From Zingiber officinale (Eukaryota > Streptophyta > Magnoliopsida > Zingiberales > Zingiberaceae), in the NCBI RefSeq assembly GCF_018446385.1, contig NW_024589898.1:186001-250000 (forward strand): a stretch of DNA of 64,000 nt. The letters run 5' to 3'. A program made the position numbers and the translations under genes. Shown in pieces: positions 1-11,400 of the stretch. Below the pieces are notes generated by a model that was given only the letters and a program-made list of their open reading frames with translations, was not told the origin of the DNA and did not search any database. Positions within the stretch are counted from its first letter, which is position 1; each line of letters starts with the position of its first letter.

Positions 1-80
1 GGAAGGGAGGGGTGGGAGCACTCACAAGCAAGGAGGGCCTAGAGAAAGCTTGTGTCATGCCATACAAGGAGTGAGGAGGG

Positions 81-1783
81 TGTTGGGGCAATTTCCCCAG
101 GTCAAGGTTGACCAGTTTGACTAAGCTTGAGTTGAGTTAAGCTTGAGTCGGGACTTTAGTTTTGATGTTTGACAATATAAGGAGATTGCTGGAGCAATCG
201 TCCGGTTATGGAGATGGTCAAAGGGTTGACCAGGTTGATGAGAATACAAGTCAAGTAGGTCAAGGTTGACAAGAGACTTGACTGGGAAAGTCCTAACTGG
301 AGGTTAGACGTATGGAAGTCCTAACTAGAGTTTAGGCAGTGGAGAAAGTCCTGGTGAGGAGTCAGGCATTTGGAAAGTCCTGGTGAGGAGCCAGGCAACT
401 GAAAGTCCAAGTGTGATCTTGGCAAAGGCAATTGGGAAGTCCTGGTGAGGAGTCAGGCAAAGGTAGTAAGTCTAAGCATATGGTCTTGGCAAGGTAAGTC
501 CTAGTGTGACTTGGCAAGGAGAACTCGATAACTAGGATGAGGCTGAAGGAAGCTCTTGAAGGCAAGGCGTGAAGGATAGGAAGATATCCGAGGCACGCAA
601 GGCTGATAGAGGAGGCTAGAAGGCTAATTCGAGGTTGGTCGAGTGTGGTGGTATAATCCGACAACTAGGATGAGGCCGAAGGAAGCTCCTGAAGGCAAGG
701 CGTGAAGGATGGGAGATATCTGAGGGACACAAGGCTGATGGAGGAGGCTAGAAGGCTAGTTCGAGGTTGATCGGGTATGGCCGGATGCTAGGCATGATGT
801 ACCAACAGGTCATGGATTGAACGGATGTTGATTTTAGGGGGCTTTGGACTTGATTGGGCAAGTCCACAGGAGCTGGATCGATCAACCGATCGATTGGCTC
901 ATGCCCAATCGATCGGTTGATCGATTGGGAGAGCACCCGCGACAAAGGGTTCTCCCAATCGATCCATGGATCGATTGGGAGTCTTTGCCGATCGCACAGA
1001 AAGCCTCCCAATCAATCGGCCGATCGCACAGAAAGCCTCCCAATCGATCGGTCGATCGCACAGAAAGCCTCCAATCGATCGGCTGATCGATTGGGAGGTT
1101 GGATTCTCGTGCGATATCTCTGGAAATCGCACGAAACACAGTGAATCGATTGGGCAATCGATTCAGGGGATTTCTAGAGAGCACAGAGGCGCTCTGGATC
1201 GATCGGTCGATCAATCCAAAGCCTCCCCAATCGATTGGATCGAGCCTCCCCAATCGATTGGGAGCAATCCAATCGATTGGGATTCGATCGTTGACGCAGA
1301 TAAAGGCATTGGCGTGCGATTTCTTCGGTAGAACTTGATTTTTTTCTACACGAGCTTGCAAGGGCGATTTCCACAGCTCTCCCCGTCAGTCTTGAAGATT
1401 CTTGGAGGCACATCCAAGTCAAGAGGCGAGTTACGACAAGAAGAAGAAGAAGAAGCAGCTAGGGTTTCATTGTATAAAATCTTGTAAGAGTTATTTGTAT
1501 TTGGCTTCCTTCTTGCTTATTGTTGTATCGTGAGCTTGTAAGGCTTCTCCGCCTTCGGTAGTTACCGTAAAGGAGGGTTTTCATAGTGGAGGGTGTGTGA
1601 GTGTGTGGATCCTTGGACTAGTCACCTCTTCTTGAGGTGGATACAAGTAAATCTACGTGTTAGCGTTGTAGTGTGTTGTTCTTGTATTTTTCGCTGCACA
1701 TCATCACAAGAAGCAAGCAACGACAAGCACGAGATCGTGACGAGCTATTCCCCCCCCCCCCAAGCTACATTTCGGTCCCAACA
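81..1783 (+). mobile_element. Solo LTR of the gag-only retroelement family
   Basis: The segment starts TGTTGGGGCA and ends CCCAACA. It is flanked by a perfect 5-bp duplication GAGGG (76-80 and 1784-1788). It has the same order of parts as the LTRs at 3010-4574 and 8623-10420: GTCAAGG/TTGACC motifs, GTCCTGGTGAGGAG subrepeats (about 340-460), a CGATCGATTGG dyad array (844-1290), a conserved 3' block with the CTTCGGTAGTTACCG motif, and a C-rich run just before the end. No internal region or second LTR is present, so this is a solo LTR left by LTR-LTR recombination. It lies in the intron that follows NUA exon 6. Its many overlapping ORFs come from palindromic repeats and are not genes. Confidence 0.85.
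844..1290. repeat. Palindromic CGATCGATTGG module array (solo LTR)
   Basis: About ten imperfect copies of a dyad of the form CCAATCGATCGG / CGATCGATTGG, some in near-tandem blocks that share the spacer GCACAGAAAGCCTCC. Each copy can pair with itself and with its neighbours. The array gives long ORFs on both strands (translated as runs like NRSVDRLG or SQSIDRSIG), which I treat as artefacts. Confidence 0.85.
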
Positions 1784-2410
1784 GAGGGGACTAGTGAGAT
1801 TAGGAGGAAGAGAGGAAAAATTTTAATACCCAAAAAATCCCTAACTGAACTTGAGTTTGTCTGAATCAAACGGTTCAAACTAATTCAAGTTGGGGTCAAT
1901 CCTAAATTAACCAAATTGATTCATGCATATTCTTTAATCAGTCATTTTAAACCCAAATTAGACATAAGTGGAACTTAATTACTTAAAATCTGACTTTAAA
2001 CATCCCAGTTCACACATAACTATAACACAAATACATTTAATTACACCAAATTACTCCTAACTAAACCTTGCAAGGTCATGTCATGCACTTCTATTAAGAA
2101 AAATCAGTTTTAAATATTTTCTTCATATTGACCACATGCATATTTCCAATCTATGAAATAGCTTGAGTGGTCATAGGTTGCATTAAATTTTTTAGAGTAC
2201 TATCATGTACTGAACCTAAACTTTGTTTAGCTCAGTTGATATCGTGATCATCATTCCTAGTTTCCACTGTAAATCAACTCCATGTATTATATTCATAAAC
2301 AACAAAGGCTCAAACATAGAAAAAGCAGACCAATTTTTCTCATGATATTTCCCAAACATCAGAATAGCATCCACAAAATAGTACCAAACTGAATCAAAGA
2401 TAATACTGAC
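1784..2410 (-). other. NUA intron 6, partial; no gene seen
   Basis: This non-coding sequence lies between the solo LTR and NUA exon 6. The donor of this intron is at 2409-2410 (minus-strand GTCAGT). The next exon expected in the NUA family (motif like NKLVDLYKESS) was not found here, so it should lie left of the window. Nothing else is recognised. Confidence 0.6.
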
Positions 2411-5400
2411 AGTTGAGAGTTCAGATGTGAGTTGCACTTCATTGGTTGCCGCAGAATCCTTGGATGAACAAAGTTCCTGCATATTTTCAGGCAAGACATG
2501 AGTTAACTGTCGGTAACCTGTCAGGAGAGTCGTGAATTAAAGAAACTCTTGCAAAAGAATAGATTACCTTTTCCAAGGAAGCATTTTTAAGCTCCAACTC
2601 ATCCACCCTTTCAGTACTGTGTTTAAGTGAACTAGAATACTCATTAATCTGCCTCTCAGACTGTGGATAATGTAGAAAAAAAATCATAGCAAATTTCTGA
2701 AGCTAGAACACTGAAACATTTTTCAGGCAAGAACGCTTGCCTCAGAAAGTTTGGCGGATAAATCTGCTACAACTTCCATATGTGCCTTTCGTTCTTCAAT
2801 TAGACAGTTAACTTTCATGGAAAATTCCTCATTAAGCCATGTGTTGTGCTTTTCAAGAAGTTCCTTCTCCTAAAAATAAAAAATTGAACAAATGATTAGG
2901 TAGGATTGTATGATGATCATCAGAAGAAATCAGGTGGAAATTTGTGAGAACCATAAATAAAGAAAAAAAAGTATACACTTTTGACATCAAATGTTCTTAG
3001 AGTTCTAACTATTAGTACAATATCCCAGGGTCAAGTTGACTAAGCTTGAGTTGGATCAAGCTTGAATCTTCATGTTTAGGTTTCGATATTTGACAATATA
3101 TGGAGATTGCATGAGCAATCGTCCGATTGGGGAGATTATTGGAGCAATTCCCCTCTAGTCAAGGTTTGACCAGTCTGACGTGAAGAAGAGTCAAGTAGGT
3201 GGGTTGATCGGAAACTTGACTGGAAAGCCCTAACTAGAGGTTAGGCGAGGGGAAGTCCTGGTGAGTGAAGCCTGGCAGCTGGAAATATTCTGGTAAGTGA
3301 AGTCAGGTGAAAGATTTAGTGAGTGAAGCTAGGCAGATGGAAAACCCTAGTGAGTGAAGTCAAGCAGATGAAAAATCTTAGTGAGTGAAGTTAGGCAAAT
3401 GGAAAGACCTGCTGAGTGAAGCCAGACATGTGGAGATCCAGGTTGATCGGACACCTGGTGTTGGGAAACCCAAGTAGGTCAAAGGATTGACTGGATATTT
3501 GGCACGAGGAAATCCAGATGGATCAAGGGTGACCGGACATCTGTCAGAAGTCCAAGTGGATCATGGAGGACCGGACACTTGGCATGAGACGGTAAATCCA
3601 AGTGGGTCAAGGTTAACCAAACACTTGGCACGAGGATAAAAGTTCAAGTGGGTAAAAAGATTGATCGGACACTTGGTGAAGAAGTCCCAGGTCAAGGTTG
3701 ACCAGATGTTAGGCATGTTGGAACTGAGTTCCAATAGGTCATGGTTGACCGGATGTTGGAATTGGGGATCCTAGACTTGATTTAAACAAGTCAAAGGGAG
3801 GTCAATCGATCAACCAATCGATTGGACCGCAGTCCAATCGATCAGTCGATCGATTGGTTGTGTGCGCGAGTGAAGGCTGGCCCAATCGATCAGCCGATCG
3901 ATTGGGAAGCGAAATCGTGATCACAGAGGAGCTCCCAATCGATTGGGCACCGTCAATCGATCGGGCAATCAATTGGAGCCAGTTTTCTTGTACAATCGCG
4001 AGAAGCACAGAAGAAGGCTGAATCGATCAATTCAGTCTCTCCAATCGATCAGCCGATCAATTGAGATGCGATCGTTGCGCAGGTTAATGCTGTTGGCGAG
4101 CGATTTCTTCGTGACTACTTCGCCAGCTCCATTCCGATCTTTACACGAGTTTCTCCACAACTCTCCGCCAATTCTTGAAGCTTCTTGGAGCAAAGTGTTG
4201 ATGCACTTCCAAGGTCAAGAGGTGTTCCACACAAGGAGAAGAAGAGAGCTAGGGTTTTCATTTGTGTAAATCTTATAAGAGATTCTTTGTATTCGCCTCT
4301 TCTTTTCTTCTTGTTGTATTGAGAGTTTGTACAAGGCTTCTTCGCCTTCGGTAGTTACCGTGAAGGAGTGTTTTTATTAGTGGAGTGTGTATCGCGTGTG
4401 GATCCTTGGATTAGTCACCTCTTCTTGAGATGGATACCAAGTAAATATATGTGTTAGCATTGTGAGAGTTGCTTGAGTGTTTTCCGCTGCAACAACATCA
4501 TCAAAGCAAGCAACCGGAGTGCGACGAGCTATTCAAACCCCCATTCCCGGTCTAACTACAAATCGACTCTAACAAGTGGTATCACAGCAAGGTCGCTCTT
4601 CACCGGAATCATCACCGGAAAGGGCAACAAGCTCCTCTAGAGGGAGAAGAAGTTGAAGCAAATTTCAACAAGTCAAAGACTTCATCAAAGGCTCAACTTC
4701 AAGATGAAATTCCGAGATAGACTCGGATTCGACACAAGGGTGCCTCCACCATTCACATCAATGACAAGTTTCGATTCTTGGAAATCGAGAATTGAGAATT
4801 TCTTCATGATGAAGATAGAGCAATGGTTTGCTTTAATGAAGGCTTTGAAGCTCCAAAAGATTCAAAAAGCAAAATTCTCAAGAAAAACAAATGAAGCTAA
4901 GAGCAAATTCAAAGAAGCGAGGTCAATGACAAAGTGACCAAAGTATTGGTCAACATATTGCCAAGCAACATTTTGAAACAAATAGGAGAATTTGAAGATG
5001 TTAAGGAGCTATGGAGCAAATTGGCTAAACTCCATGAGATCCCCTCTACCAAACCAAGAATAATCCAAAGAGGGTGACTCATTGGATCAAGATCTAGAGG
5101 TCCAAGAAGCTTCATCTTCAACGGGGCACAACAAAAAGGGCAAAGAGGGAGCATACTCTTTGTTCAATGAGCAAGAGGATGAAGATGAAGAAGCCTCCAT
5201 CTCTAGGATTGAGGGGGAGCGTCGTGTATTGACACCGGAGCAAGAAGAAGCTTCCACCTCCGGGTCAAATGAAGAAGAAAAAGATGGTGCCACCTCCACA
5301 AATCAAGAAAAATCAAATAGAGGATCATGTGCCACCCGTACAAGCAAAGGTATAACAATTTCAATTGTTAATAATAAAAATCATATCATTTGCTTTGAGT

Positions 5401-8400
5401 GTAGGGAAAGAGGGCACTACAAAAACAAGTGTCCTAAATTGGACTAGAAGAAGGGTCAAGTGACACCTAAGGGCAAGAAGAAGCCCAAGGAGACTAGCCC
5501 CGTGACAAAGAAGAGCAAGAAACACATTGTGTATTTATTGTGCCATCAAAAGGGACATTATCGGAGTCAATGTCCTAAGGGGAAGAAATCGGCCAAAGTA
5601 AAAAGAGGAAGCTCAAATCAAGAGGAAGCTCTCAAAAGCAAACCTAAGGTATTATTTATTGTGCCAATTCCTTTAAATCATGGTAAAAAGCATGCTAGAA
5701 ATAATTTATATCATTTTAATGTTATTTATCATGAAAATAGGAAGCATGATAGAGTTAATGAAAATTATGTAGCTTATCATGCTAAAACCACTCAATCTAA
5801 GGCTAGAAAAATAGATAACAAATTGGGCAATAACTCTAAGGATTTTAGTTATAGGCCTAAAAATAAAAATATCCATAGGAATCAAGAAAAACCAAAATCT
5901 AAGGATTTAAGGTTGGAAAACCAAGCCTTAAGGTCAAAGCTTGATAAATTAGAAAATACCCTAAAGAAAATGGAAAATATTTTTAAGGGTCAAAATGAGC
6001 AAAACCTAGGTTTAGATAAACAAGAGTCATCCTATGGCCATAGAGGTTTGGGATACAAACCTAAGGCTAAGAAGGATGTGGCTTCATACCCTAGGGTTCC
6101 ATATAGTTATGGAACCAACCCTAGGTCTAGTGGTCAAGTAAAAAGTACAAGGAAAGTTATCACTAGGAGTATTTTTGGAAAGACCAACATGACTAAGACT
6201 TCTAAGAAGTCCAAGAAAGTCATTAAGAAGGTCACAAGTGAAGCAATCCCTAGAGTTGACCTAGAGGAAGTTTCCAGGCTTCTACGAAGCCTAGAAAGGT
6301 CATTAGGAAGATATCTAGGAAAGTTATCCTTAGTGAGTACCTAGAGCATCCAAGGAGCACCAATAGGTTTTGGGTTCCGAGAAGCATATTCTCTACACCC
6401 TAGATGGGTTTAGAGAGTGTCAACTCCAAATAGGAAGGGTGGTTAACCCAACCTTGATAAAGTTAACACTTGGAGACATTTTCAAGGTTTTTGTTAACCT
6501 TTAAAAATGATAAGGATTAATCGATTACTCTTTGGAAGATTAAAATATGTCAAAATTTGAGGAATTGAACTTAATTTTAATTGGCACAAATGGAAAAGGA
6601 CAAAAGAAATGTCAAGTTGAATTTTGGCATTTTCTTGAGAAAATGAGGGCAATCTAGGATCAATTTTAGGTTTAGCTAAAGATTAAGGACAGTTAGATAG
6701 AATATCTAAGTATATTTTATTTATGCTAATTGTCATGATTGTTTGCCCATTATATGCACATCATATGTTGCATTCATGTTTATTATGAAAAACAAACAAA
6801 AAAAAATATCATGTGTCATGCATACATCATGTAGTATTAGTATATTTTCTTTTGAAAATTATTTCTTTTTAATGTATGTCATAGCTCATCATGCATTATT
6901 TTAATTTCCTTGTAATTATGGATAGTGGCATTTACTAACAAGTGACATCATAGGTAGATGTTTATAAATTTCTAAAATGCCTAGATAGATATGCATGATC
7001 CCTATTTTAGAGCAAAACCAAAATCTACATCTCACAAAGACCATAAGGTGACTTGTATGTGTTTTAGTGCACATTAGATACAAGTGAGATGATAGGATGA
7101 TGAACAAGACTCAAGATGTTGATTTAGTGCATCTATTTGAGTTTTGATTTCATCTAAACACATAGTTATGTGTACTCCAATCATTGGGAAGGCTAATGTA
7201 TAAGTCATATGCATTGAATCCAAAGAACATGGTTGAAAATTGGTTTTGAAAAACATTTTAAATAACTTTGGAAAACCTTGGTGAAGGCTATTTTTTTTAT
7301 AGCAATCATAAAAGTTAGACACAAACTTGGAAGAAACATTGAATTTTTTATAAGATTTCAAATTTGTGTCAATCTTTAAAAATAAGGTGTATTTTCTTAG
7401 AAAACTATTTTTTCATGATAGTATATACCCTAAATAATGTCTACAAGAAGTTTCATAAATTTTAGAATTTTGTAAAAATTTTAGAGCATTTCTGAATTTC
7501 GTTGAAATTGAATTTCAGGAAATCAGACCTCCAATCGATCAATCGATCGGGCGATCGATTGAGAAAGGTATTATCGCGAGCAGAAGCTCGTTAAATCGAT
7601 CAGCCGATCGATTCAACTGTGCTGGATCAATCAGTCGATCGACTCAAGCAGGTTTTCTGCGAGCAGAAGTTGCGGATCGATTAGTGGATCGATTGAAACG
7701 AGTGGCAATCGATTGAGCCCCAACCCAATCGATTGAAAAGACTGATTTTGGGTGGGAAAGTCTTATTTCAGCACTTTAAGCCATTTTTAGCCCCTTTAAC
7801 CACTCCTAACCTCTTGGAATATATTTATATACATTTAAAGGTAGTTTTCATAATGAAAACAAGGAGCAATGATTAAGGACCACTAGATTGAAGTTTACGA
7901 TGAGGCTGGTTTCAATATTGAATCTCTTGAACCTCAAAACTTCAAGTTTTGGGATTCCTAAAGGTTTAGGGATTCCAAGTCATTGTTGGTGCAATGACAG
8001 AAGTTTAGAGCATGTCTTTAGGGGGTTACTCTTTAAGGATATGAAAATTAATTTTTTTTAAACACCATGGAAAGTCATTTAACCTTCTTTAGAGTAAATG
8101 CTCAAGGTTGAGCATTGAAAAATAATAGAGAGTGGATATCTTCATTGTTAAGTTGTGAATGCTCTAGGATGAGCATTATGAAGTGGATTAATGCTCAAGG
8201 GTGAGCATTGGCTACAATAAAGGGTATGGGACCTTCATTGTTGGAATGATGAATGCAGTGTGACGTGGTTTAATGCTCAAGGGTGAGCATTGGATACAGT
8301 GAAGGATAAGGGGCCTTCATTGTAGTGTTGTGAACAACATGTGAGGTTGTGAACAACATTGAATAACTCTTCAGGGAGAGTTTTTGATGTGTATCAATAG

Positions 8401-11400
8401 GGGGAGAATGTAGGGTTTAAGTTAGGCCGTTGTATCTCTAGAAAAGTTTGGGGGAGAATGTAAGCTCTAAATTATGCCTTCCTTATCCAACGGAGGAGTT
8501 TGCCCTCTTGGAAAGGGAAAGAATGAAGCAAACCCTCATTCATGCATTGGCATGAAGAAAAAGTTGAGGCCATGGGATTAGCCTAACTAAAAGGTATTGT
8601 CAAACATCAAAAAGAAGGAAATTGTTGGTGTAATATCCTTAGGTCAAGATTGACCAATTTGACTAAACTTGAGCTGGCTCAATGAGTCTTAATGTTTAGG
8701 TTTCGATGTTTGACAATATATGGAGATTGCAGGAGCAATCGTCTGATTGGGGAAATTGTTGGAGCAATTTCCCTCTGATTAAGGTTTGACCAGATGTGAA
8801 GAAAAGTCAAGTAGGTCAAAAGGTTGACCGAATACTTAACTGGGAAAGTCCTAACTAGAGGTTAGGCAAGGGGAAGTCCTGGTGAGTGAAGCCAAGCAGT
8901 TGGAAATCCTGGTGAGTGAAGCCAGGTGAAATACCTAGTGAGTGAAGTTAGGCAGCTGGAAATCCTGGTGAGTGAAGTCAGGTGAAAGACCTAGTGAGTA
9001 AAGCTAGGCAGTTGGGAAATCCTGATGAGTGAAGCCAGGTGAAAGACCTAGTGAGTAAAGCTAGGCAGATGGAAAGTCCTAATGAGTGAAGGCAAGCAGA
9101 TGAAAAGTCGTAGTGAATGAAGTTAGGCAGATGAAAAGACTGGTGAGTGAAGTCAGGCACTTGGAGATCCAGGTGGGTCAAGGTTGACCGGTGTTGGGAA
9201 ACCCAAGTAGGTCAAAGGATTGACCGAATACTTGGCACGAGGAAATCCAGATGGGTCAAGTGTGACCGGATATCTAGTGGAAGTCCAAGTGGGTCATGGA
9301 GGACCGGACACTTGGCACGAGACGATAAGTCCAAGTGGATCTAAGAATTGACCGGACAGTTGGTGAAGAAATCCCAGCAGGTCAAGGTTGACCAGATGCT
9401 AGGCATGAGAAGTTCCAACATGTCACGATTGACCGGATGTTGGAATTGGGGATCCTAGACTTGATTTAAGCGAGTCAAAGGGAGGTCAATCGATCAACCA
9501 ATCGATTGGACCGTAATCTAATCGATCAGTCGATCTATTAGTTGTGTGCGCGAGTGAAGGTTGGCCCAATCGATCAGCTGATCGATTGGGAAGCAAAATC
9601 GTGACCACAGAGGAGCTCCCAATCGATCAACCGATCGATTGGGCACCACCAATCGATCGGGCGATCGATTGAACACCGCCAATCGATCGAGCGATCGATT
9701 GAACACCGCCAATCGATCGAGCGATCGATTGAACACCGCCAATCGATCAGGCGATCGATTGGGCACCGCCAATCAATCGGCCGATCGATTGGAGCTAGTT
9801 TTCTCGAGTAGCCGCGAGAAGCACAAAAGAAGGCTGAATCGATCAGCCGATCGATTCAGCTTCCCCAATCGATCAGCCGATCGATTGGGATGTGACCGTT
9901 GTGCAGATTGAAGTCGTTAGCGAGCGATTTCTTTGTCACTACTTCGCCAGCTCCATTCCAATCTTTACGCGAGTTTCTCCATAACTCTCCGCCAGTTCTT
10001 GAAACTTCTTGGAGCAAAGTGTTGCTGCACTTCCAAGGTCAAGAGGCGTTCCACACAAGGAGAATAAGAGAGCTAGGGTTTTCATTTGTGTAAATCTTGT
10101 AAGAGATTCTTTGTATTCGCTTCTTCTTTTCTTCTTGTTTATTGAGAGTTTGTACAAGCCTTCTCCGCCTTCGGTAGTTACCATGAAAAAGTGTTTTTAT
10201 TAGTGGAGTGTGTGTCGCGTGTGGATCCTTGGATTAGTCACCTCTTCTTGAGGTGGATACCAAGTAAATCTACGTGTTAGCATTGTGAGAGTTTCTTGAG
10301 TGGTTTCCGCTACAACAACATCATCAAAGCAAGCAACTAGAGCGCGACGAGCTATTCCCCCCCCCCCCCCCTCTCCCCCTCCCCCTCCCCCTCCCTTCTA
10401 GCTACAAATCGACCCTAACACTAACATCAAAGTAATAAGCAATAAACAGAAGTAGTGAAACAACAGGGTTGTTAAGTTATTGTTTAAGAAGATTGCATGC
10501 TTATATGACATGTTATAAAGCATGACACAAGTACTTTACATGGATGGATACCTCTAACATGAAACTCTCCCCTTGAACAACAATTAAAGAGAAACACGAC
10601 TATGTTGAGAAGTCCATTAATGTAAAGGTTCCAAGGCAGAACTACCTAAAGTGAAGTGACTTTATTGTTGCATAGATAGTCATTAGAAGAAGTACATCCT
10701 TGAACAACTAATGGACGAGCGTTATAAAACACAATATGGGGTTTGTTTACCAAAAATAGGAAAGTGATAAAATGAGTTGATCTCTAAAAAAAATATCACA
10801 ACAAGGCTACATGGTTTTGACATTAAACTGACTGGAAATTAAAAAACAGACCATCAGCCTATCTAACATTAAACCACTCACACAATAAGTCCAACCTGAA
10901 GTTTTACCCAAGATATATAAGATAGAAAAAGTCACAGCATTAAAAATGCTATAAACTAAAATATTTAGTAATATAGACATTATTATTGCGATTAATTCAA
11001 ATATGAAATAGGTCATCAACATCAGTGACCGTATATGCAATGAGAAAAGCAAGGTAGCAACTGCTAACACACGATAGAATCTCATCTCACAGACATGCAA
11101 CAGAGAAATATAACACATTTACAAGAAAATAGATTATCTGTACAGTCAACCATACCAATTGGAATATGGAAAACAAACCTGATTGACACAATTACAAGTA
11201 AAACGAGCGCGTGCACATTCCGCTTCTAGATCTAACAGTCTTGCCTCCTTTTCAGCAGCGCTTTCGGTGAGATTAATCTACCAAAAAAACACAATATAAT
11301 TCAAGCATAATCATGATTTACTTGATTTCTGACCATTCAAATTAATATACCAGAAACAAAAAAAAAACAACACAACCAAGTCTACCAAAATTTTAATTTT

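Larger units (their letters stand above)
3010..10420 (+). mobile_element. Gag-only LTR retrotransposon (TR-GAG-like)
   Basis: This element is complete by its borders. It has a target duplication CTAAC at 3005-3009 and 10421-10425, LTRs at 3010-4574 and 8623-10420, a primer-binding site at 4577, a degenerate gag at about 4639-6344 and a polypurine tract just before the 3' LTR. The internal part is only 4.05 kb, and I find no protease, reverse transcriptase, RNase H or integrase motifs in it. It therefore fits the non-autonomous class that keeps gag but lacks pol. Gag resembles Ty1/Copia-type gag, with a short UBN2-like region followed by zinc knuckles. It is inserted sense-wise on the plus strand, antisense to the host gene, in NUA intron 3. 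Confidence 0.88.

Noticed and set aside
844-1361. Several overlapping ORFs on both strands, 77-159 aa, rich in NRSxDRLG or SQSIDRLID
   Set aside because: They are translations of the palindromic CGATCGATTGG array. The same pattern appears on both strands and in other frames, and in no known protein family. Likewise 3802-4269 and 9518-9911.
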